Origin: Gammaproteobacteria bacterium
Lineage (GTDB): Bacteria > Pseudomonadota > Gammaproteobacteria > Steroidobacterales > Steroidobacteraceae
Reading direction: 5' to 3'
NCBI GenBank assembly: GCA_024642505.1
Contig: JAHEAZ010000004.1
Span: forward strand, 44,676 to 108,675
Length of the DNA: 64,000 bases
Below, in pieces: positions 48,247 to 56,236 of the stretch. The notes beneath the pieces are model-generated. The model was not told the origin of the DNA. It made no database searches and was given only the letters and a program-made list of their open reading frames with translations. A program made the position numbers and the translations under genes. How positions within the stretch are numbered: the stretch's first letter is position 1; every line of letters starts with the position of its first letter.

Positions 48247-48767
48247 GCACGTCCACACGCGCCAAGCGGATGGCCCGGCACTACGCCAGGAACCGCAAGC
48301 CCACGTCGTTGAACCTGGTTTCGCTGATGGACATCTTCACCATCCTGGTGTTCTTCCTGCTGGTCAACTCGGCGGAAGTACAGACGCTGGAGCCGCCCAA
48401 GGCGCTGACGCTGCCGGAGTCCGTCGCGCTGGAGAAGCCGCGCGACACCGTCGTCGTCATGGTGACGACCGAGCAGGTCCTGGTGCAGGGTTCGCCGGTT
48501 GTATCGGTCGCCGATGTCGATGCGGCGGACGGGGTGATCATCACGCCGCTGAAAGTCGCGTTGAAAGCGCAGACGGACCGTGCCCTGGTCCGTGCAGCGG
48601 CCGCTGATCTGTCGGCGCGCGAAATTACCATTCTGGGTGATCGCGACGTGCCTTACCGGGTCCTGAAAAAGGTCATGGCGACCTGTACCGATGCGGACTA
48701 CGGCCAGCTGTCGCTCGCTGTGCTGCAGAAGGAAGAGGCGATGGCTGCTACGGCGGCCGGCGCATGA
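48243..48767 (+). CDS. ExbD/TolR-family subunit (canonical Asp)
   Basis: Starts inside the stop of the first ExbD-like gene (ATGA, 174 residues). The transmembrane helix SLNLVSLMDIFTILVFFLL carries the proton-carrying Asp30. The periplasmic domain has the usual pattern, ending with REITILGDRDVPYRVLKKVMATCTDADY. Both ExbD copies share about the same length but differ strongly, so they are ancient paralogues rather than a recent duplication. Together with the ExbB-type gene this is the R-Q-S arrangement of AglRQS. Next gene starts 16 nt after the stop. Confidence 0.93.
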   Translation: MSTSTRAKRMARHYARNRKPTSLNLVSLMDIFTILVFFLLVNSAEVQTLEPPKALTLPESVALEKPRDTVVVMVTTEQVLVQGSPVVSVADVDAADGVIITPLKVALKAQTDRALVRAAAADLSAREITILGDRDVPYRVLKKVMATCTDADYGQLSLAVLQKEEAMAATAAGA

Positions 48768-48783
48768 ACGAGGAGAAGCCGGA

Positions 48784-49779
48784 GTGACGGCTGCCGCCGC
48801 AACGTTCTACCGCAGTTTCGAACTGCCGTGGGCCACCCCGCCGGAGGAGCGCGATCGCTTTCGGCGGATACTGCTGACCTGCCTGGCGGTGGTACTGGCG
48901 CTGTCGGTCATCATGCCGTTCCTGCCGGCGCCGGAACGCGGGATCGATGTGCCGCCGCCGATTCCGCCACGTCTGGCCAAGCTGGTGCTCGAGCGCGCAA
49001 CGCCGCTGCCGCCACCACCACCTCCCGTCGAGACATTTGAGCCCGAGGCTGAGAAGGTCCCGGAGCCGATTGCCCAGGAGCCGAGCAAGGCGGATGAGCG
49101 ACCGAAGCCGGCTCCGGACCTCGACCGTACGCAGCAGGCGCGCAAGAAGGCGGCGCAAGCCGGATTGCTGCCCTTCGTGGACGAATTGGCTGACCTGCGG
49201 GACCAGTTCGAGGTCACGCCCGACAAGCTCGAGACGGTCGCGAACACGAGTGGTACCGTCGACGGTCCTCCGCGTGCGGAGCGTTCCCTGGTGACCTCGA
49301 AGGCGGGAGCCGCCTCGGGCGGCATCAACACCGCTGCGGTCAGCAAGGGCTTCGGGTACGGGGCCGGCAACCTTGATGGTCATGGCACCACCCAGATGCA
49401 GGTGCCCTTTGGCGGCTCGGGCGGAGGATCCGCGATGCGCGGCTCCGGCCCCGCCGACGGCGTCTCCCGATCCGGCAGCGGCAAGAAAGCGTCAAGGTCG
49501 CAGGAGGAGATCGAACTCGTCTTCGACCGTAATAAATCAGCAATTTATGCTTTATATAACAGAGCATTACGTGATAATCCTGCGTTGATGGGTAAAGTCG
49601 TGATCCAGCTGACGATCGCTCCCACCGGCGAAATCACCGACTGCCGGATCGTGTCGAGCGAACTGGGCGACGCAGAGCTCGAGCGCAAGCTGGTGGCGCG
49701 AATCCGCATGTTCCGCTTCGAGGACAAGGACGTCGAGGCGATCACGACCACCAAGCCGATCGAGTTCTTCCCCGCGTAG
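48784..49779 (+). CDS. TonB-like protein with AgmX/PglI C-terminal domain
   Basis: GTG start at 48784 (331 residues) with AGGAG about 8 nt upstream. One transmembrane helix (residues 28-47) after a cytoplasmic tail, then a Pro-rich stretch (PPPPPPVETFEPEAE) like TonB, a Gly/Ser-rich linker (residues 175-235), and the C-terminal AgmX/PglI domain: RSQEEIELVFDRNKSAIYAL, then GKVVIQLTIAPTGEITDC. This domain is found at the ends of Myxococcus gliding-motor proteins and TonB-like coupling proteins. It probably transmits energy from the channel to an outer-membrane partner. A 66-bp stretch (49531-49596) encoding residues 250-271 is about one third G+C, unlike the rest of the gene. Confidence 0.9.
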   Translation: MTAAAATFYRSFELPWATPPEERDRFRRILLTCLAVVLALSVIMPFLPAPERGIDVPPPIPPRLAKLVLERATPLPPPPPPVETFEPEAEKVPEPIAQEPSKADERPKPAPDLDRTQQARKKAAQAGLLPFVDELADLRDQFEVTPDKLETVANTSGTVDGPPRAERSLVTSKAGAASGGINTAAVSKGFGYGAGNLDGHGTTQMQVPFGGSGGGSAMRGSGPADGVSRSGSGKKASRSQEEIELVFDRNKSAIYALYNRALRDNPALMGKVVIQLTIAPTGEITDCRIVSSELGDAELERKLVARIRMFRFEDKDVEAITTTKPIEFFPA

Positions 49780-50277
49780 CAGGCGGTCTTTCAAATACGG
49801 AATACGGCGGACGTCTCTGGCCCGGGGTCGAAGGCAACTACGGCCTCGAGTTCCTCAGCGGTGAGCGCCGGAGCGAAGAACTCCAAGCCTTGGGTAAGGT
49901 GAACCGGAGAACCTCGATAGGCGGGACAGCGCTGAGCCTGCCCGACTCGAGCGCCGCACTATCGGATGCTCATCGTACAGAGCCAAGTTGCTCGACCGGG
50001 ACACCAGGATCAATCACGGCGGCGCTACGCTCCTCGAGCAACTGATTGGGACCGCTGCGAAACTCAGCGTCTCGTGGAGTCCGCAGCATTGGCCGGACCC
50101 TGGAACGATGCCTCCCGTCGCAAGACAGCGCCTGTGAACTAGCTTGATTAGTGAATCCGAGGCTGTGGGTCGATGCGCGCTTGGCGACTGATTCAGATGC
50201 AAAAACTTCCTCCATTCGTGCGAATCGCAGCCGTAAACGCTAACATTGCGGTTCACTTACACGCCTCGGAGCGCCGC
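49780..50277. other. 498-bp intergenic stretch with a possible gene remnant
   Basis: No full gene. On the minus strand about 55 codons ending at TGA 49791-49793 read as ordinary protein-like sequence (LTAEELEAVVAFDPGPETS), but a stop near 49955 and the lack of a start make it a fragment at best. The rest holds no recognised element; a weak promoter for slyD may lie in its last 60 bp. Confidence 0.4.
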
Positions 50278-50763
50278 ATGAAGATTGCCCACGAGAAAGT
50301 CGTCTCGATCCACTACACGCTCACCAACAGAGAAGGATCGGTGCTCGATTCCTCCTCGGGCAATGACCCGCTGGCCTATCTGCACGGCTTTGGCAACATC
50401 ATTCCAGGCCTGGAGAATGCGCTTGAGGGCAAGGAGGCAGGGGAGAAGCTGTCGGTGACCGTAGAGCCGGAGCAGGGCTACGGTGCCCGCGACGAGCAGC
50501 TGGTGCAGGCGGTACCGCGCTCGGCCTTCAAGGGGGTAGAAGAGCTCGCACCAGGCATGCAGTTCCAGGCCCAGGGCCCGCAGGGTACGCGATTGGTAGT
50601 GGTGACTCAGGTGGCGGAGGATGTCGTTACGGTCGATGCCAACCACCCACTGGCCGGCCAGACGCTGCACTTCGAGGTCGAGGTGTCAGAGGTACGTGAC
50701 GCCACTAGCGTGGAACTGGAGCACGGTCACGTGCACGGCCCCGGTGGACACCACCATCACTGA
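50278..50763 (+). CDS. slyD: SlyD-type FKBP peptidyl-prolyl isomerase
   Basis: Cytoplasmic prolyl isomerase and chaperone that also handles nickel in some bacteria. Start at ATG 50278 (161 residues) with GGAG 6 nt upstream; the frame before it is not conserved. Family motifs: VSIHYTLTNREGSVLDSS, YLHGFGNIIPGLENALEGK, then the insert-in-flap domain to about residue 130, and the return strand LHFEVEVSEVRDAT. The tail is His-rich (HGHVHGPGGHHHH), the metal-binding end typical of SlyD though shorter than in E. coli. Stands alone. Confidence 0.95.
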   Translation: MKIAHEKVVSIHYTLTNREGSVLDSSSGNDPLAYLHGFGNIIPGLENALEGKEAGEKLSVTVEPEQGYGARDEQLVQAVPRSAFKGVEELAPGMQFQAQGPQGTRLVVVTQVAEDVVTVDANHPLAGQTLHFEVEVSEVRDATSVELEHGHVHGPGGHHHH

Positions 50764-50817
50764 CGCGGCACGGCCGGCCAAGATTCGCCTGGCCGGTCCC
50801 AATGCCACGGGCGGTTG

Positions 50818-51954
50818 TCAATCGGCCTGAGAGTCTTTCCGCCGCGGCGCTCCGAACACAGCATCGTTGTGCTGTCCCTGCGACGGCACGTCGAACCGCG
50901 GCAGGCCCGGTTCTTCCTTGAAGCGGATCGGGACGCCTAGGTGCTCGATGCCCTCGGGGTCGAGCAGCAACATGCCGCGCTCGCGCACGTGGTCGTCGTC
51001 GAAGGCCTCGCGCAGGTTGCGGACCGGCGCAAAGCCGATGTCGCGTCCGCGGAACCACTCGACCCACTCGGCCTGGGTACGTGTCTCGAACTGCGCCTGC
51101 AGGTAGTCCACAAGCGGTTGTTGGTGCGGCCCGGGGCCGCGCTCAGCGAGTTCGACCAGGTCCAGCCGGCCGAGCTCGCCCAGCAGGTTGCGCACGAATT
51201 TCAACTCCTGGGCGCCGAGTACCACATGACGGCCGTCGCGCGTGCGGTAGATGCGATAGAACGCAGCGCCACCCCAGGTGCGTTCCTCCTGTGGAACGGG
51301 CGCCCGCTTCTCGACGAATACCGGCCCGAGCACATTGGGTAGCCAGGCCATCAGCGAATCCTGCATTGAGATGTCGAGATAATCGCCGCGACCGGTCCGC
51401 TCGCGCCCGAGCAGCGCCATCATGATCCCACCGAAGGTCATCAGCGACGCGGCCATGTCGGCCGCGGGGATCCCGGGCATCGCCGGCTGACCATCGCCCC
51501 CGAGGTTGACGCTCAACACCCCCGACAGCGCCTCCACCGCGAGGTCATGGGCCGGCAGGTCGCGGTTCGGTCCCGTCTGCCCAAAGGCGGAAATCGACGC
51601 GTACACGATGCGAGGATTGCGTGATGACACGGCTTCGTAGTCCACGCCGAGGCGCTTCACGACGCCAGGCCGGAACGCTTCGATGAACACGTCCGCAGTT
51701 TCGGACAGCTCCAGCAGCGCGTCGCGCGCCGCAGGGTCCTTCAGGTTGAGCACGACACTTTTCTTGCCACGGTTGGCATTGCGGAAGAACGTCGTGTGGC
51801 CGCCCTGGCCAAGGCCAATGTGCCGGCCCGGGTCTCCGTCTCCCGGCGCCTCTATCTTGATCACTTCTGCGCCGTGGTCGGCCATCATCATGCTCAGGTG
51901 GGGTCCGGGCAGGAAGACGGAAAGGTCCAGGACTCGTATACCGCTCAGTTTCAT
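50818..51954 (-). CDS. CaiB/BaiF-family acyl-CoA transferase
   Basis: Class III CoA-transferase that moves CoA between carboxylic acids through an aspartyl intermediate. I choose ATG 51954 (378 residues) since GGAGG lies 6 nt upstream. Motifs: KLSGIRVLDLSVFLPGPHLS, GAEVIKIEAPGDGDPGR, NRGKKSVVLNLK and the catalytic Asp region IPAADMAASLMTFGG. Single-domain size is normal. It stands alone, divergent from the DUF481 barrel, and about 2.4 kb from a second CaiB-type gene in the catabolic operon. Substrate unknown. Alpha-methylacyl-CoA racemases share the fold and cannot be fully excluded. Confidence 0.88.
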   Translation of the reverse strand: MKLSGIRVLDLSVFLPGPHLSMMMADHGAEVIKIEAPGDGDPGRHIGLGQGGHTTFFRNANRGKKSVVLNLKDPAARDALLELSETADVFIEAFRPGVVKRLGVDYEAVSSRNPRIVYASISAFGQTGPNRDLPAHDLAVEALSGVLSVNLGGDGQPAMPGIPAADMAASLMTFGGIMMALLGRERTGRGDYLDISMQDSLMAWLPNVLGPVFVEKRAPVPQEERTWGGAAFYRIYRTRDGRHVVLGAQELKFVRNLLGELGRLDLVELAERGPGPHQQPLVDYLQAQFETRTQAEWVEWFRGRDIGFAPVRNLREAFDDDHVRERGMLLLDPEGIEHLGVPIRFKEEPGLPRFDVPSQGQHNDAVFGAPRRKDSQAD

Positions 51955-52109
51955 AGGTGCCTCCGGCACTGCTGTTCCGGCACGACGTTGTCAGCGCAGC
52001 GACAGGCAATCCAGCCCAGTGGATTGTAAACTTCAATGACGGTGCGGCCGTCTGCGTGTTCCGGCAAAGGTCCGCGATCAAAAATGCCCAATTCTTGCTG
52101 GTGAAGATC

Positions 52110-53171
52110 ATGCCAACCTTTCCGATCATGTCCAGGCACTGCGTGATTCTGCTGGCCTTGACGCTCGGTCTGCCTGCAACAGTTGCTCTCGCCGACAAGA
52201 CAGATGTCGTCGTCCTGCTCAATGGCGACCATATCACTGGCGAAGTCGTAGAGCTTGCCTACGGCCGGCTGAAGTACAAGACCGACGACATGGGGACCCT
52301 GTACATCGAGTGGGACAAGATCCGCGCACTCAAGACGGCGCAGGTCCTGCAGCTCGAACTGGCCAACGGCCAGCGCATCTTCGGCGCTACTCCCGAACTG
52401 GGCACCGCGCCTGGGATACTGAACGTCGTTGCGACCGGTGCCCGTGGGTCTTCCGAGCCTATCGAGATCGCGATGCCCGACGTGGTGCGTCTCGGTACGG
52501 TCGAACAAGGTGCCTGGTACAGGCGCCTCGACGGTGCGGTGAGCGTCGGCTACAGCTATGTACAGGCCACGAAAATCGAACAATTCAATTTTTCGGGCAA
52601 TTTCGGTACTCGCACGCAAAAGCGCAAATGGAACATTGCGCTGGACGCGAACACGTCGAACCAGTCGGTCGGACCTTCCAGCCAGCGCGCCTCGCTGACC
52701 GGAACGGTCGAGCGGTTCTTGCCCAATCGCTATTACTACGAGAGCACCCTCAATTTTTCCCACAATGATGAATTGGGTTTGGATCTGCGCAGCCTGTTCT
52801 CGGAAACTACCGGCCGTTACCTCGTGCAGCGCCAGGGCCTGGAGTGGCGCGCGGGCGCCGGTCTCGCCGTTTCGCGTGAAGACCGTGCGGATGGCTCGCG
52901 GGTGGAAAGCCTCGAATTGCCGCTCACTTCGAGCTTCAGAATGTTCCGCCTGGACTCCCCCAAGACGGACGTGACCGTCGAACTGACCATCCTGCCCAGC
53001 CTCACAGAATCGGGACGGGTTCGCGGCGAGGCAACGGTCAGCGCCCGGCATGAGATCGTCAGTGACCTGTTCTTCGAGATATCGCTGTACGACAGTTACG
53101 ACAACCGCGCGCCGGAAGGCTCTGATGCCAACGACTGGAACGTGGCGACGTCGCTCGGTTATTCGTTCTGA
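52110..53171 (+). CDS. DUF481-family outer-membrane beta-barrel protein
   Basis: Start at ATG 52110 (353 residues); an in-frame ATG at 52128 is an alternative. Signal peptide ends at VALAD. The first 110 residues hold VVVLLNGDHITGEVVELAYG, a repeated short beta domain often seen before DUF481 barrels, that reads like a small SH3-like fold. The barrel proper follows, with about ten amphipathic strands such as KRKWNIALDANTSNQS and YYYESTLNFSHNDELG, and ends in ATSLGYSF with terminal Phe. Function of DUF481 proteins is not established. It is convergent with the catabolic operon, 16 nt apart. Confidence 0.85.
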   Translation: MPTFPIMSRHCVILLALTLGLPATVALADKTDVVVLLNGDHITGEVVELAYGRLKYKTDDMGTLYIEWDKIRALKTAQVLQLELANGQRIFGATPELGTAPGILNVVATGARGSSEPIEIAMPDVVRLGTVEQGAWYRRLDGAVSVGYSYVQATKIEQFNFSGNFGTRTQKRKWNIALDANTSNQSVGPSSQRASLTGTVERFLPNRYYYESTLNFSHNDELGLDLRSLFSETTGRYLVQRQGLEWRAGAGLAVSREDRADGSRVESLELPLTSSFRMFRLDSPKTDVTVELTILPSLTESGRVRGEATVSARHEIVSDLFFEISLYDSYDNRAPEGSDANDWNVATSLGYSF

Positions 53172-53187
53172 CGGCGAGGGCACCGCG

Positions 53188-54375
53188 TCAGGTCACGCCC
53201 GCAGCGCGCATCGCCGCCAGCGCCGCTTCCTCGTAGCCGACCTCCCGCAATAATTCGTCCGTGTCTGCCCCGAGGGCTGGCGCAGTTCGCTGCCCGAGGC
53301 GCGCGCCGTCGAGCTTGATCGGGTTGGCGAGGGAGCGGAACTCATCCTGTAGCGGGTGAGGCAGGGGGCGAACCATGCCGATTTCCTGAGCAAAGGGATT
53401 GTCGAGTGCCTGCGGTAGCGTGAGCACCGGGGCTGCCGGCAGCAGGTGCCGGAGGCGAACCAGCCAATGATCCGTGTCCTGCATCCTGAAAACCTGGTCG
53501 AGTGCCTCGGTCAGGGCATCGCGGTTCCCGCGGCGCGCCGTGATCGTGGCGAATCGCGGGTCGGCGGCGAGATCCTCGCGGCCGATCTCGGCGACCAGAT
53601 TCCTCCAGAACTTCTCGGTCATACACATGACGAAGATCCAGCCGTCTTGCGTGGGGAACAGTTGTACGGGCGTGGCGGACGGGTGCGAGCTGCGCGGCAA
53701 GCGGCTGGTTTCCATGCCTGTATTCAAGTACCAGGCGCCTGGATAGGTCAGCTGGTGCAGGGCCACGTCGAACAGACTGACGTCGATGTCGTGACCCTTG
53801 CCATCGCGCGCAACGCCCAGTAACGCTGCGACGATCGCAAGCGCGGTAGTGATGCCGGTCATGTAGTCGACGATGGACAGTCCCATGCGCGCGGGTGGCG
53901 TGCCGGGTTCACCGGTTACGTGCAGAAATCCTGCCTCGGCCTGCATCAGGTAGTCATAGCCCGGCCAGCCTTTGCGATCATTGTCCCGGCCGTAGGCTGA
54001 CAGGTGCGCGCAGATCAGCCTGGGGTTCACGTCGGCAAGATGCGCGTAGGTCAGGCCAAGTTTGTCCGGCTGGTCGCCGCGCAGGTTGTTGAGTACGACC
54101 TGGGCAGTGGCGGCCAGTTTGCGGAAGGCGGTGCGCCCTGCTTCTGTCTTCAGGTTCAGGCAAACGCTCTTCTTGTTGTAGTTGAAGGCCTGGAAGAAAT
54201 GACTGTCGTGCTCGCCGAGGAGCGGACCCATGCCCCGTGTTGCGTCGCCGCCCTGGGCGCGGTTCTCGATCTTGATGACCTCGGCACCCAGGTCGGCGAG
54301 ATACATCGACCCGTACGGGCCCGCACCGAAGTTCTCGAAGGTCAGGACCCTGAAACCGGACAGCGGCAGCTTCAC
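53188..54375 (-). CDS. CaiB/BaiF-family CoA-transferase of the acyl-CoA operon
   Basis: GTG start at 54375 overlaps the acyl-CoA dehydrogenase stop as GTGA (395 residues). Class III CoA-transferase fold: FRVLTFENFGAGPYGSMYLA, GAEVIKIENRAQGG, NYNKKSVCLNLKTEAGR, the catalytic Asp region MGLSIVDYMTGITTA. Predicted to activate the substrate of the operon by transfer of CoA from succinyl-CoA or another donor. Together with the dehydrogenase, hydratase and lyase it suggests a C5-dicarboxylate route (for example methylsuccinate, mesaconate or itaconate); the exact acid is inference. Confidence 0.9.
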   Translation of the reverse strand: MKLPLSGFRVLTFENFGAGPYGSMYLADLGAEVIKIENRAQGGDATRGMGPLLGEHDSHFFQAFNYNKKSVCLNLKTEAGRTAFRKLAATAQVVLNNLRGDQPDKLGLTYAHLADVNPRLICAHLSAYGRDNDRKGWPGYDYLMQAEAGFLHVTGEPGTPPARMGLSIVDYMTGITTALAIVAALLGVARDGKGHDIDVSLFDVALHQLTYPGAWYLNTGMETSRLPRSSHPSATPVQLFPTQDGWIFVMCMTEKFWRNLVAEIGREDLAADPRFATITARRGNRDALTEALDQVFRMQDTDHWLVRLRHLLPAAPVLTLPQALDNPFAQEIGMVRPLPHPLQDEFRSLANPIKLDGARLGQRTAPALGADTDELLREVGYEEAALAAMRAAGVT

Positions 54376-55547
54376 GCCGGATTCCTCTCGACCAGCTGGC
54401 GCGAGATGATGATGCGCTGCATCTCGTTGGTGCCCTCGCCAATGCACATCAGCGGCGCATCGCGATAGTAGCGCTCGACGTCGAAATCGACCGAGTAGCT
54501 GTAGCCGCCGAAGATCCGCATGGCGTCGAGACTGTTGGTGACGGCGGCTTCGGATGCAAAGAGCTTGGCCATGCCGGCCTCGAGGTCGCAGCGAACGCCG
54601 GTGTCGTACTTGCGTGCGGCCTGTTCCACCAGCAGCCTGGCGGCTTCGGCGCGGGTGGCCATGTCGGCCAGCTTGAGCTGGATGGCCTGGTGCTGGCAGA
54701 TCGGCTTTCCAAAGGTCCGCCGCTGCTGCGCATAGCGCAGCGCCTCATTCAGGGCGCCAGTGGCAAGGCCGACGCCGCGGGCGGCGACGTTGATACGGCC
54801 GAGTTCCAGTCCGCCGACGGTGTGCTGGAAGCCACGGCCTTCCTCGCCGCCAACCAGCCGCGTGGCCGGCACGCGGTAATTGTCGAAGACCAGTTCCGCA
54901 CTATCTATGGAGCGATAGCCGAGCTTCTTCAGCTTGCGGCCAACCGTGAAGCCGTCGCCCTTTTCACAGACGAACAGGCTCATGCCGCGGTGCCGTGGCT
55001 GCGCCTCCGGGTCGGTCTTGACAAGAATTCCGAAACAGGTGCCGTAGATGCCGTTGGTGATCCAGGTCTTGGTGCCATTGATGACGTAGTCGTCGCCGTC
55101 CCGCCTGGCGACGCTGCGGATGCCCTGCAGGTCGGTTCCCGCATCGGGCTCGGTCAGGCCGATGCCACCGCGCAGTTCGCCGGTGGCAAAGCGCGGCAGC
55201 AGATCGCGTTTCTGCGCCTCGGTGCCGTTCCGCTCGACCGCCTGCGCCATGATCAGGTGCGAATTGAAGATGCCTGTTGGCGCCATCCAGGCCGCCGAGA
55301 TCGCGGTAACGAGCTTTGCATAACAGCTTGCCGAGAGACCAAGCCCGCCATACTCCTGGGAAATGGTGGCGCCGAACAGCCCGAGTTCCTTCATCTGCTC
55401 CACCAGGTCGAACGGATATTCGTCCGCCTGGTCGAACTTCTTCGCGATCGGTCGCACTTCTTTCTCGATCCAGCGCTCGATGCTGTCGAGTACCTGCGCT
55501 TCCTCGTCTGCCTTCGCGCTTGCTGCAGGGCTGATCGCGTCGTTCAT
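54372..55547 (-). CDS. Acyl-CoA dehydrogenase (glutaryl/methylsuccinyl-type context)
   Basis: FAD enzyme that introduces an alpha,beta double bond into an acyl-CoA. Start at ATG 55547 (391 residues) with GAGGA 8 nt upstream. Motifs: GLTEPDAGTDLQGIRSVA (flavin and substrate loop), WITNGIYGTCFGILVK, FGKPICQHQAIQLKLADMAT, and near the C-terminus IGEGTNEMQRI with the catalytic-base region. Dedicated methylsuccinyl-CoA dehydrogenases are longer (about 550 residues), so this one fits the ordinary 390-residue class. It sits between MaoC and CoA-transferase genes in one tight operon (13-nt gap, GTGA overlap). Confidence 0.93.
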   Translation of the reverse strand: MNDAISPAASAKADEEAQVLDSIERWIEKEVRPIAKKFDQADEYPFDLVEQMKELGLFGATISQEYGGLGLSASCYAKLVTAISAAWMAPTGIFNSHLIMAQAVERNGTEAQKRDLLPRFATGELRGGIGLTEPDAGTDLQGIRSVARRDGDDYVINGTKTWITNGIYGTCFGILVKTDPEAQPRHRGMSLFVCEKGDGFTVGRKLKKLGYRSIDSAELVFDNYRVPATRLVGGEEGRGFQHTVGGLELGRINVAARGVGLATGALNEALRYAQQRRTFGKPICQHQAIQLKLADMATRAEAARLLVEQAARKYDTGVRCDLEAGMAKLFASEAAVTNSLDAMRIFGGYSYSVDFDVERYYRDAPLMCIGEGTNEMQRIIISRQLVERNPA

Positions 55548-55560
55548 GTCGGGTTCCTCA

Positions 55561-56076
55561 TCATGCGTTCTTGTCTTCGACCCCGTGACCGCGCCGCGGC
55601 ACCAGGATGGTGCGGTCGAAGGTGCAGACGGCCGTTCCATCCTGGTTCCTGCCCACGGTGCGTACGGTCACGATGCCGGCATTCGGGCGGCTCTTGGAAT
55701 CCCGTGTCTCGAGCACCTCCGTTTCCGCATAAAGCGTGTCGCCCGGGAACACCGGATGAGTCAAGCGGATCTCTTTCCAGCCCAGGTTGGCGATGGCCTT
55801 CTGGCTGACGTCGGTGACGCTCATGCCAACCAGCATGGCAACGGTCAGGGGACTGGCAACCACTGTCCGTCCGAACTCGCTGGCCTTGGCGTATTCCTGG
55901 TCGAAGTGCAGCGGATGGGTGTTCATGGTCAGCAAGGTGAACCAGGTGTTGTCGGTCTCGGTGATGGTACGGCCCGGGCGATGCTCGTAGACATCGCCAA
56001 CGGTAAATTCCTCGTAGTATCTGCCGAACGACTCACGGTAGCGTTGCGGTCCGATCTGTGTGGGCTGGTGGGTCAT
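55561..56076 (-). CDS. MaoC-family enoyl-CoA hydratase
   Basis: Hot-dog fold hydratase, 171 residues. Start at ATG 56076 with GGAG 8 nt upstream; the earlier 66 codons overlap the GntR gene's leader and are not conserved. Motifs: GRYYEEFTVGDVYEHRPGRTIT and the catalytic DNTWFTLLTMNTHPLHFDQEYA, with Asp and His, then NLGWKEIRLTHPVFPGDTLY. This form is closest to mesaconyl-CoA/itaconyl-CoA-type hydratases. First gene of the leftward operon, divergent from the GntR regulator over a 160-bp region with a palindromic operator. Confidence 0.92.
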   Translation of the reverse strand: MTHQPTQIGPQRYRESFGRYYEEFTVGDVYEHRPGRTITETDNTWFTLLTMNTHPLHFDQEYAKASEFGRTVVASPLTVAMLVGMSVTDVSQKAIANLGWKEIRLTHPVFPGDTLYAETEVLETRDSKSRPNAGIVTVRTVGRNQDGTAVCTFDRTILVPRRGHGVEDKNA

Positions 56077-56169
56077 TAGCGAACTCCGATCGCGTAGGCC
56101 CGGCCTCGTCGGCGGGCGGGGAAGTGCGGGCTGCCCGGGGCTCCAGTATGATGCGGGGATCCGGGCCAG

Positions 56170-56181
56170 TTGTCCGGACAA
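56170..56181. promoter_or_regulatory. Palindromic operator candidate for the GntR regulator
   Basis: TTGTCCGGACAA is a perfect 12-bp palindrome midway between the MaoC and GntR starts. It fits the TNGT-n-ACNA pattern used by many GntR-family repressors. Autoregulation and control of the divergent operon are likely, but binding is not shown. Confidence 0.55.
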
Positions 56182-56236
56182 AGCGTAGGTTTGAGTCCCC
56201 TCCGTGTCAATTCGGGATTCGCCAGCGGAGAGTGCG

